Origin: Lasioglossum baleicum
Taxonomy: Eukaryota > Arthropoda > Insecta > Hymenoptera > Halictidae
Length of the DNA stretch: 64,000 nucleotides
Assembly: GCF_051020765.1 (NCBI RefSeq)
Contig: NW_027469192.1
Span: forward strand, 124,001 to 188,000
Direction of reading: 5' to 3'
Part shown: positions 33,969 through 47,000 of the stretch, in pieces
How positions within the stretch are numbered: the stretch's first letter is position 1
How the letters are laid out: every line of letters starts with the position of its first letter
Notes under the pieces: generated by a model
What the model saw: the letters and a program-made list of their open reading frames with translations, nothing else
Databases searched by the model: none
Told to the model about the DNA's origin: nothing
Position numbers and translations under genes: made by a program

Positions 33969-36900
33969 TTTCACAAATGAATTTCTGTACGGAATCGCTG
34001 TTTAGCGTGCTAGATCAGTGCATTTGTATGCAAATATGCGAAATTGGTACGGAAACTCCGATTCGGCAAGCACGACCACGATTTATTCGAGCTTATGTCA
34101 GATTCGACGATTCTTCGTTTGAGAAGTGTATTTCTGTGCGGAATCGCTGTTTCGCGTGCAAGATCAGTGCATTTGTATGCAAATATGCGAAATTGGTACG
34201 GAAACTCCGATTCGGCAAGCACGACCACGATTTATTTGTCCTTATATCAGATTCGACGATTCTTCGTTTGAGAAGTGAATTTCTGTGCCGAATCGCTGTT
34301 TCGCGCGCTAGATCAGTGCATTTGCATGCAAGTATGAGAAATTGGAATAGAAACTCCGACCCGGCAATCACGACCACGATTTATTCGTCCTTATGTCAGT
34401 TTCGACGATTCTTCGTTTCAGAAGTGTATTTCTGTGTGGAATCGCTGTTTCGCGTGCTATATCAGTGCATTTGCATGCAAGTATGCGAAATTGGAATAGA
34501 AACTCCGACCCGGCAAGCACGATCACAATTTATTCGAGCCTATGTCAGTTTCGACGATTCTTCGTTTCAGAAGTGTATTTCTGTGCGGAATCGCTGTTTC
34601 GCGCGCTAGATCAGTGCATTTGCATGCAAATATGCGAAATTGGCACGAAAACTCCGATTTGGCAAGCACGATCATGATTTATTCGAGCTTATGTTAGATT
34701 CGACGATTATTCGTTTCACAAATAAATTTCTGTGCGGAATCGCTGTTTTGCGTGCTAGATCAGTGCATTTGCATACAAGTGTGCCAAATTGGAATAGAAA
34801 CTCCGACCCGGCAAGCACGATCACGATTTATTCGAGCTTATGTCAGATTCGACGATTCTTCGTTTCAGAAGTGTATTTCTGTGCGGAATCGCTGTTTCGT
34901 GAGCTAGATCAGTGCATTTGTATGCAAATATGCGAAATTGGTACGGAAACTCCGATTCGGCAAGCACGACCACGATTTATTCGTCCTTATGTCAGATTCG
35001 ACGATTCTTCGTTTGAGAAGTGTATTTCTGTGCGGAATCGCTGTTTCGCGCGCTAGAGCAGTGCATTTGCATGCAAGTATGAGAAATTGGAATAGAAACT
35101 CCGACCCGGCAATCACGATCACGATTTATTCGAGTTTATGTCAGATTCGGTCGATTCTTCGTTTCAGAAGGGTATTTCTGTGCGGAATCGCTGTTACGCG
35201 TCCTATATCAGTGCATTTGCATGCATGCGAAATTGGAATTGAAACTCCGACCCGGCAAGCACGATCACAATTTATTCGAGCCTATGTCAGATTCGACGAT
35301 TATTCGTTTCACAAATGAATTTCTGTACGGAATCGCTGTTTAGCGTGCTAGATCAGTGCATTTGTATGCAAATATGCGAAATTGGCACGGAAACTCCGAT
35401 TCGGCAAGCACGATCACGATTTATTCGAGCTTATGTCAGATTCGACGATTCTTCGTTTGAGAAGTGTATTTCTGTGCGGAATCGCTGTTTCGCGCTCTAG
35501 ATCAGTGCATTTGCATGCAAGTATGAGAAATTGGAATCGAAACTCCGACCCGGCAATCACGATCACGATTTATTCGAGCTTATGTCAGATTCGACGATTC
35601 TTCGTTTCAGAAGTGTATTTCTGTGCGGAATCGCTGCTTCGCGTGCTATATCAGTGCATTTGCATGCAAGTTTGCGAAATTGGAATAGAAACTCCGACCC
35701 GGCAAGCACGATCACAATTTATTCGAGCCTATGTCAGATTCGGCGATTCTTCGTTTCAGAAGTGTATTTCTGTGCGGAATCGCTGTTTCGCGTGCTAGAT
35801 CAGTGCATTTGTATGCAGATATGCGAAATTGGCACGGAAACTCCGATTCGGCAAGCACGATCACGATTTATTCGAGCTTATGTCAGATTCGACGATTCTT
35901 CGTTTCACAAATGAATTTCTGTACGGAATCGCTGTTTAGCGTGCTAGATCAGTGCATTTGTATGCAAATATGCGAAATTGGTACGGAAACTCCGATTCGG
36001 CAAGCACGACCACGATTTATTCGAGCTTATGTCAGATTCGACGATTCTTCGTTTGAGAAGTGTATTTCTGTGCGGAATCGCTGTTTCGCGTGCAAGATCA
36101 GTGCATTTGTATGCAAATATGCGAAATTGGTACGGAAACTCCGATTCGGCAAGCACGACCACGATTTATTTGTCCTTATATCAGATTCGACGATTCTTCG
36201 TTTGAGAAGTGAATTTCTGTGCCGAATCGCTGTTTCGCGCGCTAGATCAGTGCATTTGCATGCAAGTATGAGAAATTGGAATAGAAACTCCGACCCGGCA
36301 ATCACGACCACGATTTATTCGTCCTTATGTCAGTTTCGACGATTCTTCGTTTCAGAAGTGTATTTCTGTGTGGAATCGCTGTTTCGCGTGCTATATCAGT
36401 GCATTTGCATGCAAGTATGCGAAATTGGAATAGAAACTCCGACCCGGCAAGCACGATCACAATTTATTCGAGCCTATGTCAGTTTCGACGATTCTTCGTT
36501 TCAGAAGTGTATTTCTGTGCGGAATCGCTGTTTCGCGCGCTAGATCAGTGCATTTGCATGCAAATATGCGAAATTGGCACGAAAACTCCGATTTGGCAAG
36601 CACGATCATGATTTATTCGAGCTTATGTTAGATTCGACGATTATTCGTTTCACAAATAAATTTCTGTGCGGAATCGCTGTTTTGCGTGCTAGATCAGTGC
36701 ATTTGCATACAAGTGTGCCAAATTGGAATAGAAACTCCGACCCGGCAAGCACGATCACGATTTATTCGAGCTTATGTCAGATTCGACGATTCTTCGTTTC
36801 AGAAGTGTATTTCTGTGCGGAATCGCTGTTTCGTGAGCTAGATCAGTGCATTTGTATGCAAATATGCGAAATTGGTACGGAAACTCCGATTCGGCAAGCA

Positions 36901-39900
36901 CGACCACGATTTATTCGTCCTTATGTCAGATTCGACGATTCTTCGTTTGAGAAGTGTATTTCTGTGCGGAATCGCTGTTTCGCGCGCTAGAGCAGTGCAT
37001 TTGCATGCAAGTATGAGAAATTGGAATAGAAACTCCGACCCGGCAATCACGATCACGATTTATTCGAGTTTATGTCAGATTCGGTCGATTCTTCGTTTCA
37101 GAAGGGTATTTCTGTGCGGAATCGCTGTTACGCGTCCTATATCAGTGCATTTGCATGCATGCGAAATTGGAATTGAAACTCCGACCCGGCAAGCACGATC
37201 ACAATTTATTCGAGCCTATGTCAGATTCGACGATTATTCGTTTCACAAATGAATTTCTGTACGGAATCGCTGTTTAGCGTGCTAGATCAGTGCATTTGTA
37301 TGCAAATATGCGAAATTGGCACGGAAACTCCGATTCGGCAAGCACGATCACGATTTATTCGAGCTTATGTCAGATTCGACGATTCTTCGTTTGAGAAGTG
37401 TATTTCTGTGCGGAATCGCTGTTTCGCGCTCTAGATCAGTGCATTTGCATGCAAGTATGAGAAATTGGAATCGAAACTCCGACCCGGCAATCACGATCAC
37501 GATTTATTCGAGCTTATGTCAGATTCGACGATTCTTCGTTTCAGAAGTGTATTTCTGTGCGGAATCGCTGCTTCGCGTGCTATATCAGTGCATTTGCATG
37601 CAAGTTTGCGAAATTGGAATAGAAACTCCGACCCGGCAAGCACGATCACAATTTATTCGAGCCTATGTCAGATTCGGCGATTCTTCGTTTCAGAAGTGTA
37701 TTTCTGTGCGGAATCGCTGTTTCGCGTGCTAGATCAGTGCATTTGTATGCAGATATGCGAAATTGGCACGGAAACTCCGATTCGGCAAGCACGATCACGA
37801 TTTATTCGAGCTTATGTCAGATTCGACGATTCTTCGTTTCACAAATGAATTTCTGTACGGAATCGCTGTTTAGCGTGCTAGATCAGTGCATTTGTATGCA
37901 AATATGCGAAATTGGTACGGAAACTCCGATTCGGCAAGCACGACCACGATTTATTCGAGCTTATGTCAGATTCGACGATTCTTCGTTTGAGAAGTGTATT
38001 TCTGTGCGGAATCGCTGTTTCGCGTGCAAGATCAGTGCATTTGTATGCAAATATGCGAAATTGGTACGGAAACTCCGATTCGGCAAGCACGACCACGATT
38101 TATTTGTCCTTATATCAGATTCGACGATTCTTCGTTTGAGAAGTGAATTTCTGTGCCGAATCGCTGTTTCGCGCGCTAGATCAGTGCATTTGCATGCAAG
38201 TATGAGAAATTGGAATAGAAACTCCGACCCGGCAATCACGACCACGATTTATTCGTCCTTATGTCAGTTTCGACGATTCTTCGTTTCAGAAGTGTATTTC
38301 TGTGTGGAATCGCTGTTTCGCGTGCTATATCAGTGCATTTGCATGCAAGTATGCGAAATTGGAATAGAAACTCCGACCCGGCAAGCACGATCACAATTTA
38401 TTCGAGCCTATGTCAGTTTCGACGATTCTTCGTTTCAGAAGTGTATTTCTGTGCGGAATCGCTGTTTCGCGCGCTAGATCAGTGCATTTGCATGCAAATA
38501 TGCGAAATTGGCACGAAAACTCCGATTTGGCAAGCACGATCATGATTTATTCGAGCTTATGTTAGATTCGACGATTATTCGTTTCACAAATAAATTTCTG
38601 TGCGGAATCGCTGTTTTGCGTGCTAGATCAGTGCATTTGCATACAAGTGTGCCAAATTGGAATAGAAACTCCGACCCGGCAAGCACGATCACGATTTATT
38701 CGAGCTTATGTCAGATTCGACGATTCTTCGTTTCAGAAGTGTATTTCTGTGCGGAATCGCTGTTTCGTGAGCTAGATCAGTGCATTTGTATGCAAATATG
38801 CGAAATTGGTACGGAAACTCCGATTCGGCAAGCACGACCACGATTTATTCGTCCTTATGTCAGATTCGACGATTCTTCGTTTGAGAAGTGTATTTCTGTG
38901 CGGAATCGCTGTTTCGCGCGCTAGAGCAGTGCATTTGCATGCAAGTATGAGAAATTGGAATAGAAACTCCGACCCGGCAATCACGATCACGATTTATTCG
39001 AGTTTATGTCAGATTCGGTCGATTCTTCGTTTCAGAAGGGTATTTCTGTGCGGAATCGCTGTTACGCGTCCTATATCAGTGCATTTGCATGCATGCGAAA
39101 TTGGAATTGAAACTCCGACCCGGCAAGCACGATCACAATTTATTCGAGCCTATGTCAGATTCGACGATTATTCGTTTCACAAATGAATTTCTGTACGGAA
39201 TCGCTGTTTAGCGTGCTAGATCAGTGCATTTGTATGCAAATATGCGAAATTGGCACGGAAACTCCGATTCGGCAAGCACGATCACGATTTATTCGAGCTT
39301 ATGTCAGATTCGACGATTCTTCGTTTGAGAAGTGTATTTCTGTGCGGAATCGCTGTTTCGCGCTCTAGATCAGTGCATTTGCATGCAAGTATGAGAAATT
39401 GGAATCGAAACTCCGACCCGGCAATCACGATCACGATTTATTCGAGCTTATGTCAGATTCGACGATTCTTCGTTTCAGAAGTGTATTTCTGTGCGGAATC
39501 GCTGCTTCGCGTGCTATATCAGTGCATTTGCATGCAAGTTTGCGAAATTGGAATAGAAACTCCGACCCGGCAAGCACGATCACAATTTATTCGAGCCTAT
39601 GTCAGATTCGGCGATTCTTCGTTTCAGAAGTGTATTTCTGTGCGGAATCGCTGTTTCGCGTGCTAGATCAGTGCATTTGTATGCAGATATGCGAAATTGG
39701 CACGGAAACTCCGATTCGGCAAGCACGATCACGATTTATTCGAGCTTATGTCAGATTCGACGATTCTTCGTTTCACAAATGAATTTCTGTACGGAATCGC
39801 TGTTTAGCGTGCTAGATCAGTGCATTTGTATGCAAATATGCGAAATTGGTACGGAAACTCCGATTCGGCAAGCACGACCACGATTTATTCGAGCTTATGT

Positions 39901-42900
39901 CAGATTCGACGATTCTTCGTTTGAGAAGTGTATTTCTGTGCGGAATCGCTGTTTCGCGTGCAAGATCAGTGCATTTGTATGCAAATATGCGAAATTGGTA
40001 CGGAAACTCCGATTCGGCAAGCACGACCACGATTTATTTGTCCTTATATCAGATTCGACGATTCTTCGTTTGAGAAGTGAATTTCTGTGCCGAATCGCTG
40101 TTTCGCGCGCTAGATCAGTGCATTTGCATGCAAGTATGAGAAATTGGAATAGAAACTCCGACCCGGCAATCACGACCACGATTTATTCGTCCTTATGTCA
40201 GTTTCGACGATTCTTCGTTTCAGAAGTGTATTTCTGTGTGGAATCGCTGTTTCGCGTGCTATATCAGTGCATTTGCATGCAAGTATGCGAAATTGGAATA
40301 GAAACTCCGACCCGGCAAGCACGATCACAATTTATTCGAGCCTATGTCAGTTTCGACGATTCTTCGTTTCAGAAGTGTATTTCTGTGCGGAATCGCTGTT
40401 TCGCGCGCTAGATCAGTGCATTTGCATGCAAATATGCGAAATTGGCACGAAAACTCCGATTTGGCAAGCACGATCATGATTTATTCGAGCTTATGTTAGA
40501 TTCGACGATTATTCGTTTCACAAATAAATTTCTGTGCGGAATCGCTGTTTTGCGTGCTAGATCAGTGCATTTGCATACAAGTGTGCCAAATTGGAATAGA
40601 AACTCCGACCCGGCAAGCACGATCACGATTTATTCGAGCTTATGTCAGATTCGACGATTCTTCGTTTCAGAAGTGTATTTCTGTGCGGAATCGCTGTTTC
40701 GTGAGCTAGATCAGTGCATTTGTATGCAAATATGCGAAATTGGTACGGAAACTCCGATTCGGCAAGCACGACCACGATTTATTCGTCCTTATGTCAGATT
40801 CGACGATTCTTCGTTTGAGAAGTGTATTTCTGTGCGGAATCGCTGTTTCGCGCGCTAGAGCAGTGCATTTGCATGCAAGTATGAGAAATTGGAATAGAAA
40901 CTCCGACCCGGCAATCACGATCACGATTTATTCGAGTTTATGTCAGATTCGGTCGATTCTTCGTTTCAGAAGGGTATTTCTGTGCGGAATCGCTGTTACG
41001 CGTCCTATATCAGTGCATTTGCATGCATGCGAAATTGGAATTGAAACTCCGACCCGGCAAGCACGATCACAATTTATTCGAGCCTATGTCAGATTCGACG
41101 ATTATTCGTTTCACAAATGAATTTCTGTACGGAATCGCTGTTTAGCGTGCTAGATCAGTGCATTTGTATGCAAATATGCGAAATTGGCACGGAAACTCCG
41201 ATTCGGCAAGCACGATCACGATTTATTCGAGCTTATGTCAGATTCGACGATTCTTCGTTTGAGAAGTGTATTTCTGTGCGGAATCGCTGTTTCGCGCTCT
41301 AGATCAGTGCATTTGCATGCAAGTATGAGAAATTGGAATCGAAACTCCGACCCGGCAATCACGATCACGATTTATTCGAGCTTATGTCAGATTCGACGAT
41401 TCTTCGTTTCAGAAGTGTATTTCTGTGCGGAATCGCTGCTTCGCGTGCTATATCAGTGCATTTGCATGCAAGTTTGCGAAATTGGAATAGAAACTCCGAC
41501 CCGGCAAGCACGATCACAATTTATTCGAGCCTATGTCAGATTCGGCGATTCTTCGTTTCAGAAGTGTATTTCTGTGCGGAATCGCTGTTTCGCGTGCTAG
41601 ATCAGTGCATTTGTATGCAGATATGCGAAATTGGCACGGAAACTCCGATTCGGCAAGCACGATCACGATTTATTCGAGCTTATGTCAGATTCGACGATTC
41701 TTCGTTTCACAAATGAATTTCTGTACGGAATCGCTGTTTAGCGTGCTAGATCAGTGCATTTGTATGCAAATATGCGAAATTGGTACGGAAACTCCGATTC
41801 GGCAAGCACGACCACGATTTATTCGAGCTTATGTCAGATTCGACGATTCTTCGTTTGAGAAGTGTATTTCTGTGCGGAATCGCTGTTTCGCGTGCAAGAT
41901 CAGTGCATTTGTATGCAAATATGCGAAATTGGTACGGAAACTCCGATTCGGCAAGCACGACCACGATTTATTTGTCCTTATATCAGATTCGACGATTCTT
42001 CGTTTGAGAAGTGAATTTCTGTGCCGAATCGCTGTTTCGCGCGCTAGATCAGTGCATTTGCATGCAAGTATGAGAAATTGGAATAGAAACTCCGACCCGG
42101 CAATCACGACCACGATTTATTCGTCCTTATGTCAGTTTCGACGATTCTTCGTTTCAGAAGTGTATTTCTGTGTGGAATCGCTGTTTCGCGTGCTATATCA
42201 GTGCATTTGCATGCAAGTATGCGAAATTGGAATAGAAACTCCGACCCGGCAAGCACGATCACAATTTATTCGAGCCTATGTCAGTTTCGACGATTCTTCG
42301 TTTCAGAAGTGTATTTCTGTGCGGAATCGCTGTTTCGCGCGCTAGATCAGTGCATTTGCATGCAAATATGCGAAATTGGCACGAAAACTCCGATTTGGCA
42401 AGCACGATCATGATTTATTCGAGCTTATGTTAGATTCGACGATTATTCGTTTCACAAATAAATTTCTGTGCGGAATCGCTGTTTTGCGTGCTAGATCAGT
42501 GCATTTGCATACAAGTGTGCCAAATTGGAATAGAAACTCCGACCCGGCAAGCACGATCACGATTTATTCGAGCTTATGTCAGATTCGACGATTCTTCGTT
42601 TCAGAAGTGTATTTCTGTGCGGAATCGCTGTTTCGTGAGCTAGATCAGTGCATTTGTATGCAAATATGCGAAATTGGTACGGAAACTCCGATTCGGCAAG
42701 CACGACCACGATTTATTCGTCCTTATGTCAGATTCGACGATTCTTCGTTTGAGAAGTGTATTTCTGTGCGGAATCGCTGTTTCGCGCGCTAGAGCAGTGC
42801 ATTTGCATGCAAGTATGAGAAATTGGAATAGAAACTCCGACCCGGCAATCACGATCACGATTTATTCGAGTTTATGTCAGATTCGGTCGATTCTTCGTTT

Positions 42901-44068
42901 CAGAAGGGTATTTCTGTGCGGAATCGCTGTTACGCGTCCTATATCAGTGCATTTGCATGCATGCGAAATTGGAATTGAAACTCCGACCCGGCAAGCACGA
43001 TCACAATTTATTCGAGCCTATGTCAGATTCGACGATTATTCGTTTCACAAATGAATTTCTGTACGGAATCGCTGTTTAGCGTGCTAGATCAGTGCATTTG
43101 TATGCAAATATGCGAAATTGGCACGGAAACTCCGATTCGGCAAGCACGATCACGATTTATTCGAGCTTATGTCAGATTCGACGATTCTTCGTTTGAGAAG
43201 TGTATTTCTGTGCGGAATCGCTGTTTCGCGCTCTAGATCAGTGCATTTGCATGCAAGTATGAGAAATTGGAATCGAAACTCCGACCCGGCAATCACGATC
43301 ACGATTTATTCGAGCTTATGTCAGATTCGACGATTCTTCGTTTCAGAAGTGTATTTCTGTGCGGAATCGCTGCTTCGCGTGCTATATCAGTGCATTTGCA
43401 TGCAAGTTTGCGAAATTGGAATAGAAACTCCGACCCGGCAAGCACGATCACAATTTATTCGAGCCTATGTCAGATTCGGCGATTCTTCGTTTCAGAAGTG
43501 TATTTCTGTGCGGAATCGCTGTTTCGCGTGCTAGATCAGTGCATTTGTATGCAGATATGCGAAATTGGCACGGAAACTCCGATTCGGCAAGCACGATCAC
43601 GATTTATTCGAGCTTATGTCAGATTCGACGATTCTTCGTTTCACAAATGAATTTCTGTACGGAATCGCTGTTTAGCGTGCTAGATCAGTGCATTTGTATG
43701 CAAATATGCGAAATTGGTACGGAAACTCCGATTCGGCAAGCACGACCACGATTTATTCGAGCTTATGTCAGATTCGACGATTCTTCGTTTGAGAAGTGTA
43801 TTTCTGTGCGGAATCGCTGTTTCGCGTGCAAGATCAGTGCATTTGTATGCAAATATGCGAAATTGGTACGGAAACTCCGATTCGGCAAGCACGACCACGA
43901 TTTATTTGTCCTTATATCAGATTCGACGATTCTTCGTTTGAGAAGTGAATTTCTGTGCCGAATCGCTGTTTCGCGCGCTAGATCAGTGCATTTGCATGCA
44001 AGTATGAGAAATTGGAATAGAAACTCCGACCCGGCAATCACGACCACGATTTATTCGTCCTTATGTCA
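33969..44068 (+). repeat. 13-monomer HOR, about 5.2 copies (1934 bp)
   Basis: Five complete copies start at 33969, 35903, 37837, 39771 and 41705, followed by a 430-bp partial copy from 43639. Each is twelve 149-bp monomers plus one 146-bp monomer (12 x 149 + 146 = 1934). Landmarks recur at exact 1934-bp steps, and long translated stretches of all copies are identical, so the copies are nearly or completely identical. The left limit is where CGACAATTATTCG changes to CGACGATTCTTCG; the right limit is where GTCAGTTTCG is replaced by GTCAGATTCG. Each unit holds an ACGCGT site in its 146-bp monomer. This is the most homogeneous and probably most recently amplified part of the window. Confidence 0.93.
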
Positions 44069-47000
44069 GATTCGACGATTCTTCGTTTGAGAAGTGTATT
44101 TCTGTGCGGAATCGCTGTTTCGCGCGCAAGATCAGTGCATTTGCATGCAAGTATGAGAAATTGGAATAGAAACTCCGACCCGGCAATCACGATCACGATT
44201 TATTCGAGCTTATGTCAGATTCGACGATTCTTCGTTTGAGAAGTGTATTTCTGTGCGGAATCGCTGTTTCGCGTGCAAGATCAGTGCATTTGTATGCAAA
44301 TATGCGAAATTGGTACGGAAACTCCGATTCGGCAAGCACGACCACGATTTATTTGTCCTTATATCAGATTCGACGATTCTTCGTTTGAGAAGTGAATTTC
44401 TGTGCCGAATCGCTGTTTCGCGCGCTAGATCAGTGCATTTGCATGCAAGTATGAGAAATTGGAATAGAAACTCCGACCCGGCAATCACGACCACGATTTA
44501 TTCGTCCTTATGTCAGATTCTACGATTCTTCGTTTGAGAAGTGAATTTCTGTGCCGAATCGCTGTTTCGCGCGCTAGATCAGTGCATTTGCATGCAAGTA
44601 TGAGAAATTGGAATAGAAACTCCGACCCGGCAAGTACGATCACAATTTATTCGAGCCTATGTCAGTTTCGACGATTCTTCGTTTGAGAAGTGTATTACTG
44701 TGCGGAATCGCTGTTTCGCGCGCTAGATCAGTGCATTTGCATGCAAGTATGAGAAATTGGAATAGAAACTCCGTCCCGGCAATCACGATCACGATTTATT
44801 CGAGCTTATGTCAGATTCGACGATTCTTCGTTTCAGAAGTGTATTTCTGTGCGGAATCGCTGTTTCGCGTGCTATATCAGTGCATTTGCATGCATGCGAA
44901 ATCGGAATTGAAACTCCGACCCGGCAAGCACGATCACAATTTATTCTAGCCTATGCCAGATTCGACGATTATTCGTTTCACAAATGAATTTCTGTACGGA
45001 ATCGCTGTTACGCGTGCTAGATCAGTGCATTTGTATGCAAATATGCGAAATTGGCACGGAAACTCCGATTCGGCAAGCACGACAACGATTTATTCGAGCT
45101 TATGTCAGATTCGACAATTCTTCGTTTCAGAAGTGTATTTCTGTGCGGAATCGCTATTTCGCGCGCTAGATCAGTGCATTTGCATGCAAGTATGAGAAAT
45201 TGGAATAGGAACTCCGACCCGGCAATCACGATCACGGTTTATTCGAGTTTATGTCAGATTCGACGATTCTTCGTTTCAGAAGTGAATTTCTGTGCGGAAT
45301 CGCTGTTACGCGTCCTATATCAGTGCATTTGCATGCATGCGAAATTGGAATTGAAACTCCGACCCGGCAAGCACGATCACAATTTATTCGAGCCTATGTC
45401 AGATTCGACGATTATTCGTTTCACAAATGAATTTCTGTACGGAATCGCTGTTTAGCGGGCTAGATCAGTGCATTTGTATGCAAATATGCGAAATTGGCAC
45501 GGAAACTCCGATTCGGCAAGCACGATCACGATTTATTCGAGCTTATGTCAGATTCGACGATTCTTCGTTTCACAAATGAATTTCTGTACGGAATCGCTGT
45601 TTAGCGTGCTAGATCAGTGCATTTGTATGCAAATATGCGAAATTGGTACGGAAACTCCGATTCGGCAAGCACGACCACGATTTATTCGAGCTTATGTCAG
45701 ATTCGACGATTCTTCGTTTCAGAAGTGTATTTCTGTGCGGAATCGCTGTTTCGCGTGCTATATCAGTGCATTTGCATGCATGCGAAATTGTAATTGAAAC
45801 TCCGACCCGGCAAGCACGATCACAATTTATTCGAGCCTATGTCAGATTCGACGATTCTTCGTTTCAGAAGTGTATTTCTGTGTGGAATCGCTGTTTCGCG
45901 TGCTATATCAGTGCATTTGCATGCAAGTATGCGAAATTGGAATAGAAACTCCGACCCGGCAAGCACGATCACAATTTATTCGAGCCTATGTCAGTTTCGA
46001 CGATTCTTCGTTTCAGAAGTGTATTTCTGTGCGGAATCGCTGTTTCGCGCGCTATATCAGTGCATTTGCATGCATGCGAAATTGGAATTGAAACTCCGAC
46101 CCGGCAAGCACGATCACAATTTATTCTAACCTATGTCAGATTCGACGATTATTCGTTACACAAATGAATTTCTGTACGGAATCGCTGTTACGCGTGCTAG
46201 ATCAGTGCATTTGCATACAAGTGTGCCAAATTGGAATAGAAACTCCGACCCGGCAAGCACGATCACGATTTATTCGAGCTTATGTCAGATTCGACGATTC
46301 TTCGTTTCAGAAGTGTATTTCTGTGCGCAATCGCTGTTTCGTGAGCTAGATCAGTGCATTTGTATGCAAATATGCGAAATTGGTACGGAAACTCCGATTC
46401 GGCAAGCACGACCACGATTTATTCGTCCTTATGTCAGATTCGACGATTCTTCGTTTGAGAAGTGTATTTCTGTGCGGAATCGCTGTTTCGCGCGCTAGAG
46501 CAGTGCATTTGCATGCAAGTATGAGAAATTGGAATAGAAACTCCGACCCGGCAATCACGATCACGATTTATTCGAGTTTATGTCAGATTCGGTCGATTCT
46601 TCGTTTCAGAAGGGTATTTCTGTGCGGAATCGCTGTTACGCGTCCTATATCAGTGCATTTGCATGCATGCGAAATTGGAATTGAAACTCCGACCCGGCAA
46701 GCACGATCACAATTTATTCGAGCCTATGTCAGATTCGACGATTATTCGTTTCACAAATGAATTTCTGTACGGAATCGCTGTTTAGCGTGCTAGATCAGTG
46801 CATTTGTATGCAAATATGCGAAATTGGCACGGAAACTCCGATTCGGCAAGCACGATCACGATTTATTCGAGCTTATGTCAGATTCGACGATTCTTCGTTT
46901 GAGAAGTGTATTTCTGTGCGGAATCGCTGTTTCGCGCTCTAGATCAGTGCATTTGCATGCAAGTATGAGAAATTGGAATCGAAACTCCGACCCGGCAATC

